This document shows positions 35,700 through 46,671 of a stretch of DNA of 64,000 bases, piece by piece. Made by a program: the position numbers and the translations under genes. Position 1 is the stretch's first letter, and the number at the start of each line of letters is the position of its first letter. Below the pieces are notes generated by a model. The model had not been told where the DNA came from. It ran no database searches and saw only the letters and a list, made by a program, of their open reading frames with translations. This stretch comes from Pholiota molesta. Taxonomy: Eukaryota > Basidiomycota > Agaricomycetes > Agaricales > Strophariaceae. Location: assembly GCA_014925825.1 (NCBI GenBank), contig JACGCK010000226.1:1-64000 (forward strand), given 5' to 3'.

Positions 35700-36274
35700 T
35701 GGACGCGTCAGGGACAGGAAGGAGAGAAGGAGGGATGGATAGAGGAAGGGGGAAAAGGACGCGCGCCACCCAGCAAATATACCACCCTTAAATTAGCGTG
35801 GGAAAGGCGCATTTTCATTCTAAAATCACGTGTGCGCGTCGAAATAGCCATTTATGGCAAGCGCGCTTGACCAGGGCCACTTCCAAGCCACTTCTTCATT
35901 CATTTGTCCATCAAGATGCATCAAGGGTCAGCGGCATCGGAGGTAGTAGTAACAGCTCAACCAGGGCCTTTGTAAGGTATTATTGCGCTTGGCCAGAATT
36001 CGAGTCAATATACTTACAAGACTCAGGCATCCGATGCTCACAATACATCCAGACGAAACAAATGCCCTTGCGACATGAACAAAGTAATTGGGCCTTTGCC
36101 ACAAGCCGCAAAAATTTCCCGAGTATCTCTTATGATGATGCAAAAGCAAAAAAAGAAAGTGAACATGAAGACACTTTCTGACGTAAAAGGGTATCATACC
36201 GATGTTCGCACTCAGAGTGGTTCCAAACCAAGCGCTTGGGCGAACGCCTTACGTATAAAGCGCAGTGCCTATAA
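35700..36274. other. intergenic DNA, no supported gene
   Basis: It lies between the ULS1-region promoter and the 3' end of SDR1. No frame here shows recognisable coding features. Confidence 0.5.
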
Positions 36275-37628
36275 TCACAAGCCCATGTCTTCCAAAAACT
36301 TATCCGTGGTCTTTTGCAGACGCTCTCCAAGATCATCATCAAGAATCCCTTTGTGAGGCTCTGCAATTGTTCCCGTCGGCTGGCTCTGCAGATAAGCACC
36401 CTTGTAGGCGCTCCTATTCTCCTTTATGCGCTTTCCAGCAGCAGCAAACGCCGAATTATAGGCGCCCACCTCCGGTTGTGCAATTGCCAAACCAACAAGC
36501 CACTGGAAGAAGCGCGGAAAAACCCATTTATGGCTAAAGGTGTCGACACCGCCGGGGTGAATAGATATGACTGTTATCGGCGCTGTTGGATTGTCCAGCT
36601 GTCGCTGAAGCGTTCTTGTCCACAACGACAGCATAAACTTGCTATGGCCTGCGGAACGGGTTAGCACATTGACTTATGGAGGCTGCGTTAATGGATAGTA
36701 CCATAGCGAGTCATGCCTGAGAAAGGTCTTCTTGCATATTTGATGTTGAAATCGCTGACATCGTTGAATTTGACGGATGCTGGGACAAGCTTATGGACGA
36801 TGGAGGTGACCTATGGAATCGGTTGTCAATATTCTGTACGGTACAAATTTAGCAAGCGCGAAACGTACGTTGACAATGCGGACATCCGAATCTGGCTCCT
36901 TCGCAGTTTGTTGAAGGAGAGGAATTAATGTTCGCGTGAAAACGACGGGGCTAATGTAACTGAGAATAGTGTGTTCAGAGTTATTCAGGATTCGCTTATA
37001 ACGACGACTGACTTGACCATTGCCATCTCTGTTATGCCTAATTTCCGAAGTCAACTTTGGCGCATCGAGCGTAGAGAAATCAACTCACCATCCGCGCCAA
37101 TTGCATATGGCGCAGTAATTCTAGAATGGGCAAATTCAACGAATATATTCGTTCATAAACTCAGGACTACTCACAGCCCAGCGTTATTCACTGATTGACC
37201 GTGTAAGAAGAGCCGTAATTGAAGAAGCAGTCTTAGAACATGACATACCGAGAATATCCAATCGCGTCTCCTTCTTCAAGAACTCCTCTGCTGACTTCTT
37301 CGCATCTCTTGGGTCACTCAGATCCAGCTTGAGCCACACTACCTCCCCATTTCCGGGCGCAAGTCCTTCAATCTCGAGCTGCTTCAGAGCCCCAGTAGCG
37401 CGAGACTCGTTGCGAGCAGCGAGATACACCTTCGCTCCTCCTCGAGCCAGATGCCGAACAGTCGCTAAGCCAATGCCAGTGCTAGTTCAACAACCTGTGT
37501 TTAGAGATACATCCGATAGAGATATAGGCTTATGAAACTTACTTTCCACCTGTCACAATGGCGACCTTGCCCTTCAAATCTACGAGGTCGGTGAGAGGAT
37601 CAAACTGGCGCGACAGAAGGTTTCCCAT
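36275..37628 (-). CDS. short-chain dehydrogenase/reductase SDR1
   Basis: ATG at 37628 begins MGNLLSRQFDPLTDLVDLKG. The cofactor motif TGGNTGIG is split by intron 1, as in the two SDRs downstream. Later exons give LDIL/VNNAGL, GITEMAMVN, DSDVRIVN and the catalytic YGHSK, ending FLEDMGL at 36275. The intron positions match those of SDR2 and SDR3, so all three share ancestry, but the protein is clearly more diverged. It is a classical NAD(P)-dependent oxidoreductase resembling the retinol dehydrogenase/WWOX-like fungal group. Substrate is unknown. It is divergently transcribed from SDR2 across a 585-bp region. Confidence 0.88.
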
Positions 37629-38213
37629 TCGTTTGAAAGGACCTGGATAGGATCAACGTGCTCTAATGTGTCTGCATCATACGCAGGAACGTTGAATAGA
37701 CTAGCATGTCACTTCATGGGAAAAAAGGTACGTCCTCGTGCTGCTTGCAAAGTTAAGAACAGCTGAGAACAAGTCAAGAACAAGTCAACAGTCAACGTGC
37801 CTTCAACGCGATGTAGTCCTACCGGCAATTCAAATTACCGTACTCCGGCTACAACGCCCTTCTTGCCTTCTCGTCCTTTTCCACATTGTTTCCATAGTCA
37901 TCTTCGTCTTCAGGCCATCTCACGACATGTACTTCCTCTGTGGTCTCATTATCAAGCACGATACCTCTTCAAAATGGACCCGCATTGGCCTAATAAATTA
38001 GCCCATCATCTAATTTTGGACCCACCGATGCATATGCACCATATCGCTCTGGGAGCCACTCATCAAATATTTGGATGGCGAATATCTGCTATAAAATCTC
38101 AGCCATGCTGAGTACGAGCAGTCTTGTTGCTTACATCTATCTACCGTCCAACGTTCGAGTTGTGCATCGTTTCCCTGCCTACTCTTTCCAGGCGCCAGTA
38201 TTTGTGAACGAAG
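37629..38213. promoter_or_regulatory. bidirectional promoter region SDR1/SDR2
   Basis: These 585 bp separate the SDR1 and SDR2 start codons. A TATAAAA box at 38090-38096 faces SDR2, 124 bp upstream of its ATG. The whole region is present again at 39844-40503 upstream of SDR3. Confidence 0.6.
38090..38096 (+). promoter_or_regulatory. TATA box of SDR2
   Basis: TATAAAA lies within the block TTTGGATGGCGAAT...CTGCTATAAA, which is conserved in front of SDR3. Confidence 0.6.
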
Positions 38214-39593
38214 ATGTTTTGGTCGCGCAAATTCGATCCGGAGAGAGACTTGGCTGATCTCTCTGGGAAAGTAATCATCGTTACTGGAGCCAAGTGAGCT
38301 GACAGTCCCTTCCTTTGAGTTTACTGTTAACGATTCCTAACTCGTTTATTCTAGCACAGGCATTGGGTATTCAACCGTGAAACATCTGGCTCGGAATGGC
38401 GCAAAAGTCTATCTCGGTTCCCGGTCTGAGGAAAAAGGAAAGGCCGCGGTCGCAAAGCTCCAGGAGGAAGGGATAGGTTCTGGGGAGGTCATCTATCTTC
38501 ACGTCGACATCAGTACACCAGTATTGGCGCATAAATCCGCTCAGGGATTCCTCGCACTCGAAAGCAGACTCGATGTCTTGGGTATGTCTTTGATTCCTAT
38601 TCAAACCGTCCATTTCTCACCTATCAACAGTTAACAATGCTGCAATGTGAGTTAGGATCTATGACCAGAAATCTACACTCTCGTGTTCTAAAGACTGCAT
38701 TAGAATCTGGGATGCCCATCAACCCAACAAAACAGCGCAGGATGGTACGCGATCTATTTGACTCGTGATTTGTTGAATTGTAATGGAATATTCATGACGA
38801 CTGTTAGGCATTACTGAGATGATGATGACAAAGTGAGTTCTCCTTCAACAATATGGAAGCGGCAATAATGAATAGGATGCCAAAGTCACATCGGTACTTT
38901 CCAATTCACCAAGTCGCTCCTCCCAATACTCGAGAAGACTGCAGAACAGCCAGGATCTGATGTCCGAATCATCACTGTACGTTGTATCATTTTCGTCCAC
39001 ACAAGCTATGTCAATGTTCGTCAATATTAGGTCTCTTCCAACGGTCACAGGGCTTCAGCTGCTGCGAACCCGAATATCGATTTCAGTTTGGATTCATTTA
39101 AAGAACACTACACAGGAACCACGATGTCCTCGTTCACGCGGTATAGTGAGTCAACACTTTCAAACCCACCTTACCGTATCTCACTCTCCTCCAAAAATTC
39201 AACCCCACTCTACTAGCCGTCTCAAAACTCGCTAACACGCTCTTCGCCAACACCCTCGCACGCCGCCTCTCTTCCACAGGGATCATCTCTCTATCCCTCC
39301 ATCCCGGTTTCGTCAAGACATCCCTCGCTAGTCACGTCCCCTTCCCCCGCCTTGCGAATCTCCTCATGTCGGTGGTCGCTTACGCGCCGGACGCTGGTGC
39401 GTACACATCCTGCTTCGCCGCGGGCTCGCCTGTCGTCCGTAAAGAGGCGGAGAAGTATAATGGCAGCTATCTGGAACCCCAGGGCAGGATCACAACGCCA
39501 GCTAGCAATGCGTTGAACGTTGCGCTTCAGGACCAGCTTTGGGAAACGACAGAGGAATACTTGAAGGGGCAGGCCCTTGAATCAGAGCGATGA
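38214..39593 (+). CDS. short-chain dehydrogenase/reductase SDR2
   Basis: Eight exons join in frame to 323 aa: 38214-38293, 38355-38581, 38631-38646, 38704-38744, 38808-38832, 38886-38976, 39031-39145, 39217-39593. The dinucleotide-binding motif TGANTGIG begins at about residue 25, VNNAA follows at about 103, and the catalytic YTVSK is at 198-202. The substrate loop contains LHPGFVKTSLA. This is a typical classical SDR of the retinol dehydrogenase/WWOX-like fungal group, probably cytosolic and NADP(H)-dependent; the substrate cannot be read from sequence. Very small exons (16, 25 and 41 nt) are shared with SDR3. It is the parent-like copy of the tandem duplication producing SDR3. Confidence 0.93.
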
Positions 39594-39764
39594 ATTCTTC
39601 TGTCGATTCGGTTCACGCTCTTCCAAATTCTGTACTCAATGATATTTCTTTATCTCACTGCCTGACAGACACGAATTGAGAGTGTGTATTTCCCTGTGCC
39701 CGCGGGGATGTGGCAGCGATATCGATAGTCGCACAACGAGAACCAAGTACTGGGCACTTGGGTA

Positions 39765-39843
39765 TGTCACAGCGGCGACTTTGCCCTTCAAACCTACGAG
39801 ATCTGAGAGAGGATCAAACTCGCGCGACAGCAATGTTTCTCAT
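39765..39843 (-). pseudogene. truncated first exon of SDR1 captured by tandem duplication
   Basis: The minus strand repeats the SDR1 start (ATG at 39843, then the FDPL...DLV..LKGKVA stretch) and breaks off exactly after the codons for AVT, where unrelated sequence begins. A one-base insertion shortly after the ATG shifts the frame. The remaining SDR1 exons are absent. It marks the left end of the second copy of a 2.2-kb unit. Confidence 0.85.
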
Positions 39844-40363
39844 TCGTTCCGGGCCGTAAAGGGATAGAATCAATGAATCAATGTACTCTGGTAACTCTAC
39901 CATGTCTGCATCATGCAAAAAATGTTGAATAGACTAGCACATATGATACTATGTCGCCTCATGGGAAAAAGTACAGTCATTCACAACAAATCAAGGCAAA
40001 ATGACTGTACATAACATCCTCATTCTGCTTTCAACATTCGGTTAGTCTCCCGGTGTCAGACTCCGATGATCAATCACTAGTGGGACGCGCGCTGACGCGC
40101 GCCTTCGTCCCACCGGCAACTCTGAATTACCGTACTCCGGTTTCACCATCAACAACGCATAATCTCTTCGTCTCCTCTTCCCTTATTATTTCCAGAGTCA
40201 CGTCAGTTTTCAGGGCATCTCCTGCGATTCCAGAACGAATTTACTCTTTTGGAGCCATTCGGATACGTATTACTCAGGGAACTGGGCCATCAGAGTTATG
40301 CCGCAAGCCGTTCAAACACGTACTACTGTCCTGTCCCTAAAGCTTTGGATGGCGAATCTCTGC

Positions 40364-40370
40364 TATAAAT
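40364..40370 (+). promoter_or_regulatory. TATA box of SDR3
   Basis: TATAAAT lies 140 bp upstream of the SDR3 ATG, inside the same conserved block as the SDR2 TATA box. Confidence 0.55.
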
Positions 40371-40503
40371 TATCAGCGCTGTCGCCGTTCCACAACACTG
40401 TATTCTTTGTTACTACCCACCTTCCAACGTCCAAGCTGTGTAACAAATTCTCTGCGGCTCACCTTGTCTACTTCCTCTCTGCAAGCGCTAGTATTTGTGA
40501 AAG

Positions 40504-41874
40504 ATGATGTGTTGCTCACCCAAATTCGATCCGGCGAGAGACTTGGCCGATCTTTCTGGGAAAGTCGTCATCGTCACTGGAGCCAAGTGAGCCGCCGAAC
40601 CCTTGTCCTTAGCCTCTATTGACCATAATAGCTAACTTATTTATCCTAGCACGGGCATTGGGTACTCGACTGTGAAACACCTGGCTCGCAAAGGCGCGAA
40701 AGTCTATCTCGGTGCTCGGTCTGAGGAAAGAGGCAAGGCTGCGGTCGCAAAGCTCCAGGAAGAAGGGATAGGTGCAGGAGAGGTCATCTATCTCCACGTC
40801 GACATCAGTACACCACTGTTGGCGCACCAAGCCGCTCAAGGATTCCTGGCGCTCGAAAGCAGACTCGATGTCTTGGGTTTGTCCCTAATTCCTCTTCAAA
40901 CCGTTCGTTTCTGACCTATCAACAGTTAATAATGCTGCAGTGTGAGTTAGGATGTACAATCCCGAAATTCACGATCTTATGTTCTAAACTTGCATTAGAA
41001 TTTGGGACGGCCATCAAGCCAATAAAACAGCAAAGGATGGTACGCGATCTATTTGACTCGTGATTTGTTGAATTGAAATGGAAATATTCATGACGACTGA
41101 CAGGCATTACTGAGATGATGATGACCAAGTGTGTTCTCCTTTTTGTCATAATTTTTGAAACGGAAATAACGACTAGGATGCCAAAGTCACATCGGTACTT
41201 TCCAATTCACCAAGACACTCCTCCCAACACTCCTGAAGACCGCAGAACAGCCTGGCTCTGATGTCCGAATCGTCACTGTACGTTGTATCGTTCTCGTCCA
41301 TTACAGGCTGTCATAAAATGCCAATATCTAGGTCGGTTCCGATGGCCACTGGCGCGCAGCTGCTGCCGCCGACCCCAACCTCAAGTTCACGTTGGATACG
41401 TTCAAAGATCACTACACAGGAGCCAGTGTGCCTTCCTTTGCGCGCTATGGTGAGTTGGGATTTTTTTGAACTACTATACAGTCTCTCATGCTCGTACTAG
41501 GCGTCTCGAAACTCGCTAACACGCTCTTCGCCAACACTCTCGCACGTCGCCTCTCTTCCGCCGGGATTATCTCTCTGTCCCTGCATCCCGGCCTCGTGAA
41601 CACCTCCCTCGCCACTCGGTTCTCCTTCCCCCGTCTCACGAACCTCCTCATGTCGGTGGTCGCCACCGAGCCGGACACTGGGGCGTACACGTCCTGCTTT
41701 GCCGCGGCTTCGCCTATCGTCCGTAAGGAGGCAGAGAAGTACAATGGCACCTATCTGACCCCCCCGCAGAAGATCACGGCGCCATCTGGCAATGCGCTGA
41801 ACATTGCGCTTCAGGACCAGCTTTGGGAGACTACGGAGGAGTACTTGAAGGGGCAGGCCCTTGGACCGGATTGA
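40504..41874 (+). CDS. short-chain dehydrogenase/reductase SDR3 (recent duplicate of SDR2)
   Basis: The exon pattern and intron positions are the same as in SDR2. The cofactor motif is TGANTGIG, then VNNAA, and the catalytic motif is YGVSK. The active-site exon starts GVSKLANTLFANTLARRLSS, nearly identical to SDR2, and the C-terminus is LWETTEEYLKGQAL. The N-terminal residues differ slightly (MMCCSPKFDP). Expected activity is as for SDR2; divergence is concentrated outside the catalytic core. The promoter came with the gene. The 3' end lies close to the convergent BTB gene (stop at 42098). Confidence 0.92.
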
Positions 41875-42097
41875 TGGATTCGGTCGTCGATTCGCGATAC
41901 CCTCTTCCGAATTCTGTGTCTTTCTGTGATTTTCTTTATTTCACTTGCCTAACAGGTCATATCTGAATGAATTGAAAGTTTGCACGCGGTCTGTGGTTCG
42001 AATGGTAACGACATCGAACGAGAACCAAGTAATGGGTGGGCAATTTGAACTACTAAACTTGTATTATGTTTCTGCATACTGGATACATCATTGGACT

Positions 42098-43115
42098 TCA
42101 CTTCGACAAAACTTCGCTGAATTTCGGAATCTCTGCGACCTTGGCTTGGATGAGCTCTCCCCACTTGCCTTTCTGACAATCGCATATAGCATTCCCACAC
42201 GCGTTTTTGAGAGCGGGCGCCTTGGTATTCTTGAGGTTGACTGTTAAATTGCGCAGCACCTCAAAAATCATATCGTTTAGTCCTTTGCAGTTGGCGTTGT
42301 TCGTGTTGAGCAGAAGGTTGTTAGCGAATTTTGGGATTTGGAGCCAACGGCCGTAATATTTCGTCTGGGGTAATTAGTTGGTAACAGTATCGAAGATGTT
42401 CTGACATGCTTCTCACCCATTGTACGGCTACTTTGGGATCGGTCAAGCCCTTTAGAGTATCCTCAAGCGGGTTCGAAAGAGATATAGTTCGATAAGCAGC
42501 CTCATCAGCCAGGTCATTATAACCATGATTTGCGGCGTGGTTCAGGACTTCAACCGGGTAGGATGCATATAACTCACTGTTAATTCAATGATAAGCCAGA
42601 CTCGCTCGCAAAAACATCTCAAAAAGAGAGTGTTTCGATGCAGTTGAAATCGATGACTTACTACCGCATACGCGTAACACACATGTTCATAAGCCCATAG
42701 ACCACATATTTCTCCGCTGCTGTTGCAACTGCAAAGAACAATTTCACCTCCATGTCCATCACGGACGGCTGATGAAACTGTTTGAGCTCGGATGGGGGGT
42801 GAATGAATTGGAACAGGACTTCCAACACATCCTCCGGTTCATCTAAAGTGACAACTGGCTGGTCCATGACCGTGGACTCAGGAGCAGAAAATCCGGCACT
42901 TGAAGCCGCAAAGTATTTGCTGAACAACTTGAATAGCACACCATCAGACGATATAAAGGTCACGTCGGCATTGGGATCACAGACTTGATACTCGACTATG
43001 AGTTGCGAGGCTATCAAAGGAGGAAAGTGGACGATCGTACATAACGTAGAGGTTTTTGCCTGAGCATTTGGAGGGCTCGCAGGCAATTTAGAAGAATCTG
43101 ATATGGTCAAGGACA
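42098..43115 (-). CDS. BTB/POZ domain protein
   Basis: ATG at 43115 starts MSLTISDSSKLPASP. The BTB core is VCDPNADVTFISSDGVLFKLFSKYF, followed by a variable loop and VVTLDEPEDVLEVLFQFIHP, the pattern of agaricomycete BTB proteins. Two introns follow the core. Later exons give YPVEVLNHAANHGYNDLADEAA and a C-terminus with ACGNAICDCQKGKWGELI, ending at the stop 42098-42100. Such proteins are abundant in mushroom-forming fungi. They probably act as dimerising adaptors, some for cullin-3 ligases; the target is unknown. A minus-strand frame extends upstream to 43290, but the ATG at 43115 best fits the domain. Confidence 0.85.
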
Positions 43116-43374
43116 TGGTGGATGTCGATGAATGACCAGCAGCGGGTGTTGTTTTAAATTCTAAGATAATTATAGACCACGTGGGCGTAAGAAATTGCCT
43201 AATCTGGAAATGCGATTTTGTAAATATTGCACTATAAATGACATCATAGATATTTCCATCGACAAGGACATGTCCCCTACTTGACATCAACGTTCGCTAG
43301 CCGCTACTGTGCAATATCTTGCCTGTGTGCAGAAGACTAGTTGAGTTGGTTCCAGAAGAAAGATAGAAGCGCAC

Positions 43375-45169
43375 TCACTTCAAGACATGGCGGTACCGCG
43401 CGCGGCCCTCTTTGACAGCCTTCACAGCTGTTCCACAATCTTTCACTGGGAACATATAAAGTCAGGCGTCAAATTAAAAGAGGATACTAAGCAACTTACT
43501 AGAGTGAATCTCAATCCAGGGCTTGACTTGCTTATCTGATGCGAGTTGTAGCATCTGGAGGACTTCCTTCCTGCTTCCCCTAAAAGCGTCATACGAGTCA
43601 GCAACGTTCCAGTGGATCTTTGTCAGTACACGTACAATAAGCTGCCTCCAAAAGAAACACCCCTCACCACAACATCTGCATAACCGTCAGTGTAAATTCC
43701 TCTGAGAGCATATTATACTTGTACGTACCGTGAGCCAGGACAGGGACCGCGTCGTCTGGCATGGCCACCATGATGAAGTGTCCACCCGGCCTGACTGTGC
43801 TGAGCAACTCTTTCAGGGTGATTCCGGAAGCGACATTTGCGGTGCACTTCGTACACGGTACATAGGAAAGGGGTTAGCGTTAGGATATCTTTTGGGAGTG
43901 GGAGATCTGAACTCACGATGATGAGGTCCAATGAAGCTCGTAGAGGAACCTCGAAGCCGGGTTCACTGGTGACTACAAACTTCGTTGCGCCCAATTGAGC
44001 CGCATCGTCCTATATCGAAAGGTCAGTGCTCCCCGATATACGATTCGACTTTTTGATTACGTACCTTCTTTTTGGAGGAATGAGAGAACGCGACGACTTC
44101 TTCACAACCGAGTGCTTTCGCGAATTGAAGAGCGTAATGCCTTTTAGCTGGTCAGAGAAGTAGAAAAAAAACAAAGGGATACACGCACCCAAGTCCTCCG
44201 ATTCCTACAACTCCAACGCGCTTTCCTGGGCTACAATACGATCAAAAGAGAACAACGAATTCGGAAAACATAGTGGCATACCCAGCGCCATTCCTGACAA
44301 GGGGGGAGAATACAGTCAAACCGCCGCAGAACATAGACGATGCATCCTCGAGCTTGAGGCCGTCGGGAATGGGATAAACGAAAAATTCATGCACACGAAT
44401 GGCAGAGGCATATCCTCCTGTCGAGATGGTGCCGCTCTACATATGGGGAATAAGAAAGATATAAAATCAGGTAATATGGGATGGAACAAGAGAAGCGCAC
44501 CTCTTCATAGACGCTGTTGTAAGTGAAGGTTATCTTCGGGCAACTATGCATTTTGTCAGCCGCGCCACAAATGAGAAAACGTTACAGTGGATCTTGCTTA
44601 CTATTGCTCATTGTCTGATGTGCACAGATGGCATTTCATGCAGGCGCAAACCTGGGCACTGGAAATTTTGAAAACGAAATCAGATTCAGCACGACCTGAC
44701 ATAGTATTAAAAGGACGCACCCAACACCAACGCGATCGCCTACTTTGATGCTCGTAACCTTGGGTCCAACACGAACGACATAACCAGCAATTTCATGTCC
44801 AGGAATCACCGGCTGACGTCAACTATCAACGAGAGTCGTGAACACGAATTTACAGTCGTCAGATGACGTACCAGATGGGGCTTTCCCCAACCACCCGTAA
44901 CGGTATGGACCTACAAAAGCAGGTAAGCGATCTCACGGCGAGAAAGGAAAGGTCGAATAAAACATACATCGCTGCCGCACACGCCGCAATATTCAATCTT
45001 GACGTCGACGTCGTACTCGCCTTGGGGTTTGGGCTTGAAATCAATGAGGTCGAATTTGTCCCACTCGTTTGTGTCGTGAACGCTGTAAATCCGACTTAAA
45101 CCATTCTGCCCATTTCGGGTTGTTAAAAAATACCCACGCATAGCCTTTCCATTGGAGTTCGGTAGACAT
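43375..45169 (-). CDS. zinc-dependent alcohol dehydrogenase, cinnamyl-alcohol-dehydrogenase type
   Basis: ATG at 45169 starts [11 protein letters not shown], and several small exons follow. The catalytic zinc site is seen in [12 protein letters not shown] and GHEIAG, and the structural zinc region in CACMKCHLC...CPK. The cofactor fold has [20 protein letters not shown] and later MVAMPDD. The C-terminus reads [20 protein letters not shown] before the stop at 43375. This matches the NADP-dependent CAD/ADH6 branch of medium-chain dehydrogenases, which reduce aliphatic and aromatic aldehydes in the cytosol. No adjacent pathway genes point to a particular substrate. Confidence 0.92.
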
Positions 45170-46671
45170 TTTGGTTAATATGATATAATCAAGACGGTGG
45201 AGAGGGAGGGTAGCGAGAGTTGGTAAGTATATGGAAGTGGAAGTTATTGGGTCGAGTTGCTTATATGTATCGTATCCACCGAAAATTTTCTATGCGTCTC
45301 GATAAGCTTCGATAAGCAGGGGTCGATCCCTCATGCTCTCTCGCCGCGCGGCATGGCTATGATGAATAATGTATCATTATGCAGCGCAATAGAAATTGAT
45401 GATAAACCAGCAGGGAGGAGAAAAGCCGCATGTAACCGGCGCCCAGGACCTCCCAGGACCCGTCGATCCATCCGTCGAATCGGCCATTTGGAGTGGCGCC
45501 AGATATGTTGAAGGTTATTTGGCAAGCCGCGCAATGGATTTCAGGCCTGTCAAGTATCCTTTCCTTTGCTGCATTGCATCGAGGATACGTTGCTAACCCC
45601 AATCGTGGATGGCGGGCAAGTCGGGCGCTACGGTACCTTCAGCCCAATTTCGACCTTTGCATGCGGATTCTTCTGAATTTGGCTTGAAAGTCCTACCGCA
45701 GCGGAGTTCAGAAGGCGATCGATGGCGAAGGAGTTCGGACGATAGGGCCGGATCTCTGATCTCTCCTCGTCGCACTGATCATGCAGGAGGTGGACTACAT
45801 AGAAAAAAGCTATTCGTTCTTTACCACAGAATCCTCGTATCCTGTATGTAACCACGAACAGTCGAGTAAGTAAGCTTTTTTTTCTGCTTATCAGCAGGAT
45901 ATTGAGACGAGTATACGCTCCGGAGTCTGATTATCAATTACCCAGCGTACATACGTGCTCCGCATGGCGACTTTGAAAAACTCTTTGTCATCGTGGCCTA
46001 AATATTACTCCGCGAGAGCTTACCAGTCCTTGAGAGACAGTAGACAAGTATATGGTACACACGAAGTACACATGGCTTAAACATGGCTTAAACATGACGG
46101 GGAAGAGTGAACTTGAGTCGATTCGAACGATGAAAAATATTTGTGGCATTCCGGCCCGGCGGGAGAAAGAAAAGGAATGAGATCTTCTATTTTTGGAAAT
46201 TTAGCGCCCTTGGCAAGATCAAAACAACGTTGAACGCCGACTCAACACAGCTCAGTGCCAAGTTATCCACTCATAACAAGCCAATCTTTGTAACAAGAAC
46301 ACATTTATTGGTTCGATAAAGATCATTCGCAAACACAGCTATGGAGAGCAATACTAATTGATACAGTAGATACTAGGTAGATTGTCACGTTTCAAGAACG
46401 AGCGATGTGGTGGTAGTATAATGATACAGAAAGATGGTTTGAAGAGGAGCCAAATTATATGCAAAGAACGGATGGGATGTTGAAGAGCGACATAAGTTAT
46501 GGAAGAAGAAAAAAGAGACAGAGCGCAATGTGTTAGTAGTAATGCATGTCTAGTTGTGATGGGTTGTATGACAGAGACAAAAAAGGAAAAAAAAGATCCA
46601 AAAGAGCAAGAATTAAACGAAGGTTGGGTATGACATCTGGAGAGCTAATAATTTTCATGACGATGCTCCGT
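45170..46671. other. intergenic DNA, no supported gene
   Basis: The open frames have no supporting structure. A short tandem repeat (ACATGGCTTAA units) lies at about 46070-46095. Confidence 0.6.

Noticed and set aside
2955..45169. Secondary-metabolite cluster combining the adenylate-forming reductase with the SDRs and alcohol dehydrogenase
   Set aside because: They are 30-40 kb apart, separated by the NLR locus and housekeeping-type genes, so clustering is not supported.
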